DNA of 64,000 nucleotides from Heliomarina baculiformis (lineage in GTDB: Bacteria > Pseudomonadota > Alphaproteobacteria > Rhodobacterales > Rhodobacteraceae). Under the pieces are notes generated by a model. That model was given only the letters and a program-made list of their open reading frames with translations, did no database searches and was not told the origin of the DNA. The stretch is from NCBI RefSeq assembly GCF_019966545.1, contig NZ_JAIMIC010000006.1:186001-250000 (forward strand). The letters run 5' to 3'. Position 1 is the stretch's first letter, and each line of letters begins with the position of its first letter. A program made the translations under genes and the position numbers. This document shows positions 9,064-17,189 of this stretch, piece by piece.

Positions 9064-11196
9064 ATGTTTAACACAACGACAAAAAGCATGCAGTGGGGCG
9101 AAGAGACGCTCACGCTGGAAACCGGCAAGGTTGCGCGTCAGGCCGACGGTACCGTTATTGCCACGCTGGGCGAAACCAGCGTCATGGCGAACGTGACCTT
9201 TGCCAAGGCACCTAAGCCCGGTCAGGATTTCTTTCCGCTGACCGTTCATTATCAGGAAAAATATTACGCAGCCGGGAAGATCCCCGGCGGTTTCTTCAAG
9301 CGCGAAGCACGTCCGACCGAAAAGGAAACGCTGACGGCCCGCCTGATCGACCGCCCGATCCGCCCGCTCTTTGTGCCCGGCTTCAAGAACGAAGTTCTGG
9401 TCATGTGCACCGTGCTCTCGCACGATCTGGTCAACGACCCCGATATCGTCGCGATGATCGCCGCTTCGGCCGCCCTGACGATTTCCGGCGCGCCGTTCCG
9501 TGGCCCGATCGCCGGTGCCCGCGTTGGCTTTGAGGATGGCGAATACATCCTGAACCCGACCGTCGACGACATGCAGGACCTGCGCTTGAACCCCGAGCAG
9601 CGTCTCGATCTGGTCGTGGCCGGCACCAAAGACGCCGTCATGATGGTCGAATCCGAAGCTTACGAGCTTTCCGAAGCAGAAATGCTTGGCGCGGTGAACT
9701 TTGCGCACGAGCAGATCCAGCCGGTGATTGATCTGATCATCTCGCTGGCCGAAGAAGCGGCGAAAGAGCCCTTTGATTTCGACGCACCGGACTATTCCGA
9801 GCTGTACGAAGCTGTCAAAGCCGCCGGTGAAACGCAGATGCGTGAAGCCTTCGCGCTGACCGACAAGCAAGAGCGCACCACGGCCGTTGCCGCGGCCCGC
9901 GAAGCGATCATCGCGTCGCTGACCGAAGAGCAGGCAGAGGACGCGAACCTCGGTTCCGCCATGAAAAAGCTCGAAGCAGGCATCCTGCGCGGCGACGTGG
10001 TGAAAACCGGCAAGCGGATCGACGGCCGTTCCACCACCGACATCCGTCCGATCGTTGCGGAAACCGGCCTTCTGCCGCGAACCCACGGTTCGGCGCTTTT
10101 CACCCGTGGTGAAACGCAAGGCTTGGTCGTGACCACGCTCGGCACCGGCGATGACGAACAGTTCATCGACGCGCTGCACGGCAACTTCAAATCGAACTTC
10201 CTGCTGCACTACAACTTCCCTCCCTACTCGGTGGGTGAAGTAGGCCGCGTCGGTTCGCCCGGTCGCCGCGAAATCGGCCACGGCAAGCTGGCATGGCGCG
10301 CGCTTCAGGCGGTTCTCCCGGCTTCGACCGATTTCCCCTACACGATCCGTGTTGTGTCCGAGATTACCGAATCCAACGGCTCCTCCTCGATGGCTTCCGT
10401 CTGCGGCGGTTCGCTGTCGATGATGGATGCAGGCGTTCCGCTCAAGGCACCGGTGGCCGGTGTCGCGATGGGTCTGATCCTCGAAGACGACGGTTCCTAC
10501 GCGATCCTGTCGGACATCCTTGGGGACGAAGACCACCTCGGCGACATGGACTTCAAGGTCGCAGGTACCGAGAACGGCATCACCTCGCTCCAGATGGACA
10601 TCAAGGTTGCTGGCATCACGCCCGAAATCATGGAGAAAGCTCTGGCCCAGGCCAAGGACGGCCGTATCCACATCCTCGGCGAGATGAACAAGGCCCTGTC
10701 CAGCGCAGGCGAGTTCAGCGCCCACGCACCGCGCATCGAAACCATGCAGGTGCCCACCGACAAGATCCGTGAAGTGATCGGTTCGGGCGGCAAGGTGATC
10801 CGCGAGATCGTCGAAGTTTCGGGTGCCAAGGTCGACATCAACGACGACGGCATCATCAAGATCGCCAGCCCGAACGCCGAAGCCATCCAAAAGGCCTATG
10901 ACATGATCTATTCGATCGTGGCCGAGCCGGAAGAAGGCAAGATCTACAAGGGCAAGGTCGTGAAGCTCGTCGATTTCGGCGCCTTCGTGAACTTCTTTGG
11001 CAAGCGTGACGGCCTCGTGCACGTCTCCCAGATTGAAAACCGCCGCCTGAACCATCCGTCGGATGTGCTCAAGGAAGGTCAGGAAGTCTGGGTCAAGCTG
11101 CTGGGCTTTGATGACCGTGGCAAGGTTCGCCTGTCGATGAAAGTCGTCGATCAGGAAACCGGCGAAGAAGCCGCCAAGGAAGAAGCGGCAGACTAA
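9064..11196 (+). CDS. pnp: Polyribonucleotide nucleotidyltransferase (PNPase)
   Basis: This 710-residue protein degrades RNA 3'-5' by phosphorolysis as a trimer within the degradosome. It shows two RNase PH domains (residues ~10-220 and ~310-530) separated by an all-helical linker. A KH domain ([20 protein letters not shown]) and an S1 domain ([23 protein letters not shown]) form the C-terminus. Length matches the usual ~710. ATG at 9064 lies 7 bp after AGGA; ATG at 9061 is the alternative. The gene is followed by a clear terminator. In many proteobacteria rpsO precedes pnp, but here an ABC operon lies divergently upstream. Confidence 0.98.
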   Translation: MFNTTTKSMQWGEETLTLETGKVARQADGTVIATLGETSVMANVTFAKAPKPGQDFFPLTVHYQEKYYAAGKIPGGFFKREARPTEKETLTARLIDRPIRPLFVPGFKNEVLVMCTVLSHDLVNDPDIVAMIAASAALTISGAPFRGPIAGARVGFEDGEYILNPTVDDMQDLRLNPEQRLDLVVAGTKDAVMMVESEAYELSEAEMLGAVNFAHEQIQPVIDLIISLAEEAAKEPFDFDAPDYSELYEAVKAAGETQMREAFALTDKQERTTAVAAAREAIIASLTEEQAEDANLGSAMKKLEAGILRGDVVKTGKRIDGRSTTDIRPIVAETGLLPRTHGSALFTRGETQGLVVTTLGTGDDEQFIDALHGNFKSNFLLHYNFPPYSVGEVGRVGSPGRREIGHGKLAWRALQAVLPASTDFPYTIRVVSEITESNGSSSMASVCGGSLSMMDAGVPLKAPVAGVAMGLILEDDGSYAILSDILGDEDHLGDMDFKVAGTENGITSLQMDIKVAGITPEIMEKALAQAKDGRIHILGEMNKALSSAGEFSAHAPRIETMQVPTDKIREVIGSGGKVIREIVEVSGAKVDINDDGIIKIASPNAEAIQKAYDMIYSIVAEPEEGKIYKGKVVKLVDFGAFVNFFGKRDGLVHVSQIENRRLNHPSDVLKEGQEVWVKLLGFDDRGKVRLSMKVVDQETGEEAAKEEAAD

Positions 11197-11222
11197 GCCC
11201 TTCTCCCCGAAAGAAGAACGAA

Positions 11223-11252
11223 CGCCCCCGTTGCAATCCGGGGGCTTTTTTT
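11223..11252 (+). terminator. Rho-independent terminator of pnp
   Basis: GCCCCCG and CGGGGGC form a 7-bp GC stem with an 8-base loop, followed by a run of seven T. It lies 28 bp after the pnp stop codon. Confidence 0.93.
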
Positions 11253-11282
11253 GTGGCAGGCCCGGCAGGTTCGAACCTGTAA

Positions 11283-11309
11283 TGCAACTTGTTCGCATTA
11301 TCATTTATC
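11283..11309 (+). promoter_or_regulatory. Candidate Mur/Fur-type operator upstream of mntP
   Basis: TGCAACTTGTTCGCA at 11283-11297 is an imperfect palindrome, with TGC.A and T.GCA as arms. It runs into the AT-rich Fur-like stretch GCATTATCATTTATC at 11295-11309. It lies just upstream of a TTGACA hexamer at 11319-11324 and of mntP. Known biology: manganese- or iron-responsive Fur-family regulators control Mn transport genes in alphaproteobacteria. Assignment of this site is inference. Confidence 0.45.
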
Positions 11310-11318
11310 CTTATTTTA

Positions 11319-11453
11319 TTGACACTTAGGAGGCTCGCTCCTACCTACCGTCCCTCAACGGCCGCAACGATTCCCGCCGCCCGGTTACAGACTGCGCTTG
11401 CGTTTGCAGCGTATGGCCGGATTTGCCGCTGCCGCCCCGATGGAGACCGGAAA
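11319..11453 (+). promoter_or_regulatory. Probable promoter and structured leader of mntP
   Basis: A TTGACA hexamer at 11319-11324 could be a -35 element. It is followed by a perfect small hairpin, AGGAG/CTCCT at 11328-11342 with loop GCTCG, and a GC-rich untranslated stretch up to the ATG at 11454. mntP genes are often controlled by the yybP-ykoY Mn2+ riboswitch. I do not see its conserved GGGGAGUAG core, so a riboswitch is possible but not supported. Confidence 0.35.
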
Positions 11454-12008
11454 ATGACCCCTCTGACCATCGCGCTTCTGGCTTTCAGCATGTCTGCGGA
11501 TGCCTTCGTTGCGTCAATCGCCAAAGGAAGCAGGAACCAGCAGACCCCCTCCATTGCAACGGCACTCGGACGCGGGCTCTTGTTTGGCACGGTCGAGACC
11601 ATCGCACCGTTGATCGGCTGGCTACTGGGCCGCGCGGCAACACGCTACATCGAAACATGGGATCACTGGATCGCTTTTGCCCTGCTGGCGGGAGTCGGGC
11701 TACACATGATCTACGTCGCCTTTCACAATACAGATACCGCGCCGCGCAAACGCAGCGCCTTTGCGCTTGTTGCGACGGCCGTAGGAACCTCGATCGACGC
11801 GACAGCCGTCGGGATATCGCTGGCCTTTCTCGATGTGAACATCCTTGCCATCGCGCTGGCCATCGGCGCGGCCACCTTTGCAATGACGACCACCGGAACC
11901 CTGCTGGGTTGCGTTTTGGGTCGTCGCTTCGGCAATATTTTCGAGATCCTTGGAGGCGTCATTCTCGTCTGTATGGGAATCTTCATTCTCGCCGAGCACA
12001 CCACCTAA
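11454..12008 (+). CDS. mntP: Manganese efflux pump MntP
   Basis: This 184-residue, six-helix membrane protein of the MntP (formerly YebN, DUF204) family exports Mn2+ across the inner membrane. The start is the ATG at 11454, giving MTPLTIALLAFSMSADAFVA. Two Asp-containing repeat motifs are visible, SMSADAFVASIAKG near residue 12 and GTSIDATAVGISL near residue 105, as expected for the metal path. Length agrees with the usual 185-190. It stands alone after the pnp terminator, with a candidate metal-responsive operator upstream. Confidence 0.93.
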   Translation: MTPLTIALLAFSMSADAFVASIAKGSRNQQTPSIATALGRGLLFGTVETIAPLIGWLLGRAATRYIETWDHWIAFALLAGVGLHMIYVAFHNTDTAPRKRSAFALVATAVGTSIDATAVGISLAFLDVNILAIALAIGAATFAMTTTGTLLGCVLGRRFGNIFEILGGVILVCMGIFILAEHTT

Positions 12009-12133
12009 ACAGAAACAATCGCAAAGATTTCGCCTGGTTTTGGAAACAATAGTATTCCATTCTTATCTATGCTGTGCCCTACTCCCCCTTGGCGCCGCGT
12101 CCAGCGCGCCAACGTTCTTTGGGAGGAGACGAC

Positions 12134-13135
12134 ATGCTGAAACGAACACTCGCGGCGATAGCCGCCATTTGCCTTGCGCTGCCCGCAAGCGCCTCGTCCA
12201 TCGACATGGGCTTTACCAGCTTCTACTCGCTGGGGGACAGCCTCAGCGATGACGGCAAATTCGGCACGCTTGCCCCGCCAAGCCTTGGCGGTCGTTTCTC
12301 GAATGGTCCCGTCTGGACCGAACTTCTCGCCGACTCCTTCACCGCCAATGGTAAATTCACAGCGAACTTCGCTCTTGGAGGCGCAACCGCCGGAGATGTG
12401 AATGCCAATACCTATCCCCCTGCCCTGCAACCGCTGGCGACTTTCATGGGGCAGGTTGGGGTTATGTCGTCCTATGTCGGCGCCGCCGGGACCAACCCCC
12501 TTGTTTCGGCTCTCTTCGGGGCCAATGACCTGTTCCAGAGCTTTGGCGCGACCGGTACGGCAGATGGCAAGGCCGGCGCCAATTCGGTGACCGACGGTAT
12601 TCGCGCGGTCGCCGCACTAGGGGGCAATTTCAACAATTTCCTTGTCTCCAATCTGCCCGATATCGCCGACAATCCGGGCTTTTACGGCAACCCTGCCGCT
12701 GGCGCGCTCAGCGCAGCCTCGGCAGAATTCAACACCCAGCTTGCCGCCAACCTGATCGACCTTGAGAACGAGGGGCTGAACATCTTTTTCGTCGATTTCA
12801 CCGATTTCATCGACGAACTTCGCCCCCGTGCCACAGCGCTGGGTCTGACCAACCTGACCGAAGCCTGCACCCCCAGCATGTCTACCTTTACACCGCTGGA
12901 TAACTGCGCCGTCAGTTTCGATGCCACCGGCGGACTGGTCGTCGACCCGAGCGCGGCAGATTCCTACTTCTTTGCCGATTCCGTGCATCCAAACAGGATC
13001 GTGCATCAGGAATTCGCGGAATATGCAGCGGCCCGGGTTTCCGTTGCCGCCGTGCCGCTTCCTGCGGGCCTGCCCCTGCTGCTCGGCGCAATCGCGGCGC
13101 TTGGCCTGACCCGCCGCCCCCTGCGCGTCGCCTGA
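12134..13135 (+). CDS. SGNH/GDSL-type esterase with VPLPA-CTERM sorting tail
   Basis: This 333-residue secreted protein begins with MLKRTLAAIAAICLALPASA (signal peptide) and has an excellent ribosome binding site (GGGAGGAGACGAC before the ATG). The mature N-terminus carries the GDSL block SLGDSLSDDGKFG with the nucleophile Ser near residue 36. FGANDLFQSF resembles block III, and DSVHPNRIVHQEFAEY supplies the catalytic Asp/His block V. The last ~27 residues (VPLPAGLPLLLGAIAALGL then RRPLR) match the VPLPA-CTERM signal: a short motif, a hydrophobic helix and a basic tail. Such proteins are processed by exosortase; none is encoded here. The ester substrate is unknown. Confidence 0.9.
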   Translation: MLKRTLAAIAAICLALPASASSIDMGFTSFYSLGDSLSDDGKFGTLAPPSLGGRFSNGPVWTELLADSFTANGKFTANFALGGATAGDVNANTYPPALQPLATFMGQVGVMSSYVGAAGTNPLVSALFGANDLFQSFGATGTADGKAGANSVTDGIRAVAALGGNFNNFLVSNLPDIADNPGFYGNPAAGALSAASAEFNTQLAANLIDLENEGLNIFFVDFTDFIDELRPRATALGLTNLTEACTPSMSTFTPLDNCAVSFDATGGLVVDPSAADSYFFADSVHPNRIVHQEFAEYAAARVSVAAVPLPAGLPLLLGAIAALGLTRRPLRVA

Positions 13136-13217
13136 ACCGCAGGATATCCACAAATGATCCAATCTCGCCCCGTCCGTGCATCTGGCGCGGGCGGGGTAGT
13201 CTGTCTATGAACGGCGC

Positions 13218-13940
13218 ATGAGATCCTACATCATTCACATGTCGTCCAGCACTCAACGCCGCGAGAACGTCGACAAGCTGCTGTCGACTTTGCCGCAGGG
13301 TGAAACCGTCGAGGCGGTGAATGGCCGCGATCCGGCGCAGATCGCCTCGATGACCGTTCATGGAGGCGACCTCCACAGCCCCCGCTATCCCTTTCTGCTG
13401 ATGCCTGCAGAGATCGGCGTGTTTCTCAGCCACCGGAAATGCTGGCAAAAACTGGTCGACAGCGATGACGATTACGCACTCATCGCCGAAGATGACCTGT
13501 CACTCGCGCCAGACCAGTTCGCCCGCGCCCTTGCCTTGGTCGAAGGCAACATGACCAGCAGTATGTATGTCCGTCTTCCGGTGAAAACGCGTGAGAAACC
13601 CGCACGCACGCTGGCGCAGGTCGGGAAGATGCGGCTGATCCTGCCGCAGGTGATCGGATTGCAATGTATCTGCCAGATCGTCGGACGCGATGCGGCGGCA
13701 AAGCTGCTCGAAGCGACGCAGGAAATCGACCGTCCTGTCGACACCTTCCTCCAGATGCACTGGATCACCGGTCAGCCGATCCACAGCCTGTTGGGCAATG
13801 GCAACCGCGAGGTCGCCTCGGAAATCGGCGGCTCGACAATTCAGACACGCACTCCGGCAAGCGGCAAACTACGTCGTGAATGGGCCCGCGCGGCCTACCG
13901 TGCCCACCTTCGCCTGCGTCCGCAGACTTGGCCCCGATAA
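13218..13940 (+). CDS. Glycosyltransferase family 25 (LPS-type) protein
   Basis: The 240-residue protein begins MRSYIIHMSSSTQRRENVDKL, the N-terminal pattern of GT25 LPS sugar transferases. EIGVFLSHRKCWQKLVDS and the acidic patch ALIAEDDLSLAPD, the EDD-type motif for nucleotide-sugar/metal binding, follow. It probably adds a hexose to lipopolysaccharide or a related surface glycan on the cytoplasmic side. No other glycan-assembly gene is adjacent; a GT11 gene lies about 3.2 kb downstream. The ribosome binding site before the ATG is weak. Donor and acceptor are unknown. Confidence 0.85.
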   Translation: MRSYIIHMSSSTQRRENVDKLLSTLPQGETVEAVNGRDPAQIASMTVHGGDLHSPRYPFLLMPAEIGVFLSHRKCWQKLVDSDDDYALIAEDDLSLAPDQFARALALVEGNMTSSMYVRLPVKTREKPARTLAQVGKMRLILPQVIGLQCICQIVGRDAAAKLLEATQEIDRPVDTFLQMHWITGQPIHSLLGNGNREVASEIGGSTIQTRTPASGKLRREWARAAYRAHLRLRPQTWPR

Positions 13941-14031
13941 CTTCCACCCGGCGAAATCTCGGCCAACTCGTCCCGGCGACGCAACGCGTCGCTGCCAAGG
14001 CTGACCCTAAAACTGAAAGCGTTTAAAACGA

Positions 14032-14056
14032 AAGCGCCGGTCACTGACCGGCGCTT
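14032..14056. terminator. Bidirectional terminator between GT25 and peroxiredoxin genes
   Basis: A perfect 10-bp stem (AAGCGCCGGT against ACCGGCGCTT) with a 5-base loop lies between two convergent genes. A-rich sequence on the left (AAAACGAAAG) and T-rich sequence on the right (TTGTCTTGTTT) allow use in both directions. Confidence 0.85.
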
Positions 14057-14077
14057 GTCTTGTTTACATCCAATAGT

Positions 14078-14728
14078 TCAGGCCGGGGCCTTAGTCGTCC
14101 GCAGATAGGGAAGAACGGTCTTGAACTCGCCGAACTTTTCCTTGGCATCCTCATCGCTGACCGACGTGGGGATGATCACATCGCCGCCGGGCTGCCAGTT
14201 CGCAGGCGTTGCAACGCCCTTGGCCGACATCTGCAACCCGTCGAGCGCACGCAGCACCTCGGCAAAATTGCGGCCAACCGTCATCGGGTAGGTCATCGAC
14301 AGCTTGAGCTGCTTGTCCGGCCCGATGATAAAGACCGAGCGCACGGTTGCGCTGTCCGCCGGGGTACGCCCGTCGGGGAGGTAAGCTTCTGCCGGGAGCA
14401 TGTCGAACGCCTTGGAGACCTCAAGACCTTCGTCGGCGATGATCGGGAAGCCCGCCTTGGCACCGCCTGCGGTTTCGATATCACCTTTCCATTTCTTGTG
14501 ATCCTCGACCCCGTCGACCGAAACGCCGATCACCTTGGTGCCGCGCTTTTCCCATTCATCGGCAAGCTGCGCGACAGCACCGAATTCTGTCGTGCAGACC
14601 GGTGTGAAATCCTTTGGATGCGAAAACAGGATCGCCCAGCTATCGCCGATCCAGTCGTGAAACTTGATCGTGCCCTGATCGGTCTCCGCAGTGAAATTCG
14701 GAACAGTATCGTTGATGCGTAAACTCAT
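14078..14728 (-). CDS. 1-Cys peroxiredoxin (Prx6/AhpC-TSA family)
   Basis: This 216-residue thiol peroxidase reduces H2O2 and organic hydroperoxides. The start is ATG 14728 (MSLRINDTVPNF), preceded by GGGGGG at a good distance. The peroxidatic Cys lies in PKDFTPVCTTEFG (C45). No other Cys occurs in the protein, which fits the 1-Cys Prx6 subgroup, as does the extended C-terminal domain (TVGRNFAEVLRALDGLQ followed by PANWQPGGDVIIP). Length is standard. It is transcribed alone, with its promoter region shared divergently with the aldehyde dehydrogenase at 14892. Confidence 0.95.
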   Translation of the reverse strand: MSLRINDTVPNFTAETDQGTIKFHDWIGDSWAILFSHPKDFTPVCTTEFGAVAQLADEWEKRGTKVIGVSVDGVEDHKKWKGDIETAGGAKAGFPIIADEGLEVSKAFDMLPAEAYLPDGRTPADSATVRSVFIIGPDKQLKLSMTYPMTVGRNFAEVLRALDGLQMSAKGVATPANWQPGGDVIIPTSVSDEDAKEKFGEFKTVLPYLRTTKAPA

Positions 14729-14891
14729 TTGGTTTTTCCCCCCATTCATGGAGTTGACGACTCTTGCACCCCCTATCTAGTCACAAGACACGGCAGTTTC
14801 ATCCCCCGACTTGCCGAGCATGCGCTGCAGTGACAGAGTGGCGCGAATCTCCCGACCGGGCGGTCGGGACTCATTTATTGGGAGCTGAGAT

Positions 14892-16331
14892 ATGATCGAG
14901 AAACGCGACTTTTACATCAACGGCAAGTGGGTTGCCCCCTCTGCCCCGAACGATTTCAACGTGATCGACCCCTCCACCGAAGAGCCCTGCGCGGTGATCT
15001 CGCTTGGCAGCCAAGCCGATACAGATGCCGCCGTGGCCGCCGCCAAGGCTGCTCTCGGCGATTGGATGTACATGCCCGCCGCCGAGCGCATCGCCTATCT
15101 CGAAAAACTGCTCGAGGTCTATAACACCCGTGGCGAAGACATGGCGCAGGCGATCAGCATGGAAATGGGCGCGCCCATCGACATGGCCCGCACCCAGCAG
15201 TTCGGCTCGGGCAGCTTCCACCTCAAGAACTTCATCCGCGCAGCCAAGGAATTCGAATTCGACGCGCCGCTGAGCGAAAAATTCCAGAACGACCGGATCA
15301 TCAAGGAAGCCGTCGGCGTCGCCGCGCTCATCACGCCGTGGAACTGGCCGATGAACCAGATCACGCTCAAGGTTGGCGCCGCCGCCGTTGCAGGCTGCAC
15401 CATGGTGCTGAAACCGTCCGAGCAAAGCCCGCTGAACGCGATGGTCTTCGCCGAGATGATGGACGAGGCAGGCTTCCCCGCCGGTGTCTTCAACCTCGTG
15501 AACGGCGATGGCGCGGGTGTCGGCACCCAGCTTTCGAGCCATCCGGACGTCGACATGGTGTCCTTCACCGGCTCCACCCGCGCCGGCACGGCAATCTCGA
15601 AAGCCGCGGCCGATACGCTCAAGAAAGTTCACCTCGAACTGGGTGGCAAAGGCGCGAACGTGGTCTTTGAAGACGCGGACGAAAAGGCCATCAAGCGCGG
15701 CGTGCTGCACATGATGAACAACTCGGGCCAGTCCTGCAACGCCCCGTCGCGGATGCTGGTACAACGCCCGATCTACGACAAGGCCGTTGAAACCGCAGCC
15801 GAGGTTGCAAACTCCGTCACCGTGGGCAGCGCCCATGACGAAGGCCGCCACATCGGCCCCGTCGTGAACGAACTTCAGTTCAAGAAGATCCAGGACCTGA
15901 TCCAGAAAGGCATCGACGAAGGTGCGAAACTCGTCGCCGGTGGCGTTGGCCGCCCCGACGGGATGAACCGTGGTTTCTACGTGAAACCGACGATCTTTGC
16001 GGATGTGAACAACCAGATGACCATCGCCCGCGAAGAGATCTTTGGACCGGTCATGACGATGATCCCCTTCGACAGCGAAGAGGAAGCCATCGAGATCGCC
16101 AATGACACCGTTTACGGTCTCACCAACTACGTCCAGACCCAGGACGGCGAACGCGCCAACCGCATGGCCCGCAAGCTCCGTTCCGGCATGGTGGAAATGA
16201 ACGGCGCAAGCCGCAGCCCGGGCGCGCCTTTCGGCGGCATGAAACAGTCCGGCAACGGCCGCGAAGGCGGCGTCTACGGCATCGAGGACTTCCTCGAGAT
16301 CAAGGCCGTCGGCGGCTGGGCGGCAGAATAA
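14892..16331 (+). CDS. Aldehyde dehydrogenase family protein
   Basis: This 479-residue enzyme is a complete ALDH: the oxyanion Asn in TPWNWP (N151), the base Glu in LELGGKG (E249) and the nucleophile Cys in NNSGQSCNAPSR (C282). The GASRSPGAPFGGMKQSGNGREGG ending is typical. It oxidises an aldehyde with NAD(P)+ in the cytoplasm, and the substrate is not evident. It is a single-gene unit, preceded by GGGAGCTGAGAT at the start and closed by a strong terminator. It is clearly distinct from the aldehyde dehydrogenase in the importer operon. Confidence 0.95.
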   Translation: MIEKRDFYINGKWVAPSAPNDFNVIDPSTEEPCAVISLGSQADTDAAVAAAKAALGDWMYMPAAERIAYLEKLLEVYNTRGEDMAQAISMEMGAPIDMARTQQFGSGSFHLKNFIRAAKEFEFDAPLSEKFQNDRIIKEAVGVAALITPWNWPMNQITLKVGAAAVAGCTMVLKPSEQSPLNAMVFAEMMDEAGFPAGVFNLVNGDGAGVGTQLSSHPDVDMVSFTGSTRAGTAISKAAADTLKKVHLELGGKGANVVFEDADEKAIKRGVLHMMNNSGQSCNAPSRMLVQRPIYDKAVETAAEVANSVTVGSAHDEGRHIGPVVNELQFKKIQDLIQKGIDEGAKLVAGGVGRPDGMNRGFYVKPTIFADVNNQMTIAREEIFGPVMTMIPFDSEEEAIEIANDTVYGLTNYVQTQDGERANRMARKLRSGMVEMNGASRSPGAPFGGMKQSGNGREGGVYGIEDFLEIKAVGGWAAE

Positions 16332-16353
16332 GTCGGACCCTCTCCACAAGAAT

Positions 16354-16386
16354 GGGGCCGCTCCGGATACCGGGGCGGCCCCTTTT
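16354..16386 (+). terminator. Rho-independent terminator of the aldehyde dehydrogenase gene
   Basis: GGGGCCGC and GCGGCCCC form a perfect 8-bp stem with a 13-base loop, followed by TTTT. It starts 22 bp after the stop codon. Confidence 0.9.
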
Positions 16387-16416
16387 CGTTGCTCGGGTCA
16401 CTGCTTCGCCGATCCT

Positions 16417-16866
16417 TCACAACCCGACGTGGTGCAGGACCAGTTGCGGGGCCCCGCTTGAGATGCGGTAAAGCGACCGGCCCTCGTCATCGATCACGGC
16501 ACTCACCCGTTGGCGAAAGGACGAGAAACTGTCGAAGGTAACCACATCGACCGGTTCATCGAAATGCAGCGTGATCCGCTGGTATTTGCCCTGCGGTCCG
16601 ACGGAAAGCCCGTGAACATAGCCGGTGAAGGGCTGACCAAGATACTGGCCTTCCACCCGATCTCCGACCGCGAAAGGCCGCTTGTTGTCGTTCCGGCGCA
16701 CTGTCGCGGAAAGGGTATTCCAGTCACGCGCACCCTGCTGGTGCGCGATCATTTCAAGCGCCTGACCATGGCTGATGGCACGACCTGTTTCGGCCATGTC
16801 GCGCCGCAGCCGACGCGCTTGCGTTTTCAGATCCGTGAGCCGGTCTGTTGTATTGGATGTCATCAT
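16417..16866 (-). CDS. Glyoxalase_8-type small protein of unknown function
   Basis: A 149-residue cytoplasmic protein with no signal or membrane segment. Residues ~10-55 (LKTQARRLRRDMAETGRAIS then HGQALEMIAHQQGARDWNTL) match the helical glyoxalase-related domain seen in many Rhodobacterales and Rhizobiales proteins. The rest (FAVGDRVEGQYLGQPFTG and onward) looks like a small beta-barrel that I do not recognise. The start was chosen at ATG 16866 because GAGG lies 6 bp upstream; in-frame ATGs at 16887, 16878 and 16863 are alternatives. Function is unknown despite the domain name, and no glyoxalase metal ligands are apparent. Confidence 0.7.
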   Translation of the reverse strand: MMTSNTTDRLTDLKTQARRLRRDMAETGRAISHGQALEMIAHQQGARDWNTLSATVRRNDNKRPFAVGDRVEGQYLGQPFTGYVHGLSVGPQGKYQRITLHFDEPVDVVTFDSFSSFRQRVSAVIDDEGRSLYRISSGAPQLVLHHVGL

Positions 16867-17050
16867 CTGTTGCCTCATGACAGGCATGCAATTGATAAGG
16901 AGGTGCCCGCGTTACCAACCGTTGCACATGCCACTGGACAGAGACGTAAGATGCAAAGCGGGTTTCACCATGGCAAAATGCCTGCGAGCGGCAGGGAACC
17001 CGAACCTGACGGCCAGATAGGCACGAACTCCCGCCACGTCAAGCCACCGC

Positions 17051-17093
17051 AAAATTCTCACAGAATTTTACCCAGAAAATTCAGTTTTCTGGG
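17051..17093. repeat. Tandem perfect AT-rich hairpins upstream of the fucosyltransferase-like gene
   Basis: Two inverted repeats stand one base apart. AAAATTC pairs with GAATTTT (17051-17069, 5-base loop), and CCCAGAAAA pairs with TTTTCTGGG (17071-17093, 5-base loop). They occupy the ~320 bp gene-free gap 16867-17189 between two divergent genes, about 100 bp before the GT11 start. The rest of the gap shows nothing I can name. Confidence 0.6.
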
Positions 17094-17189
17094 GCTGCGC
17101 CGTTGGCCTGCCATCACACGCCCATTTCAGGGTTTGAGAAGATCACCGGCCTGTGGCACAGCAGGACAAGCCCGCGCACAGGACAAACG

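Noticed and set aside
11266-11279. CAGGTTCGAACCTG resembles a tRNA T-arm, suggesting a tRNA or att site after pnp
   Set aside because: It is a simple 14-bp palindrome; the stem and loop register does not fit a 5-bp T-stem with a 7-base loop, and no acceptor, D or anticodon arm can be found on either strand.
8911-11304. A 797-codon open frame antisense to pnp
   Set aside because: The translation is low-complexity (His, Asp, Val-rich) and mirrors the third-position bias of pnp; pnp is certain on the other strand.
14871-16349. A 492-codon open frame antisense to the aldehyde dehydrogenase
   Set aside because: Shadow frame of a strongly biased gene with complete catalytic motifs; no domain in the antisense product.
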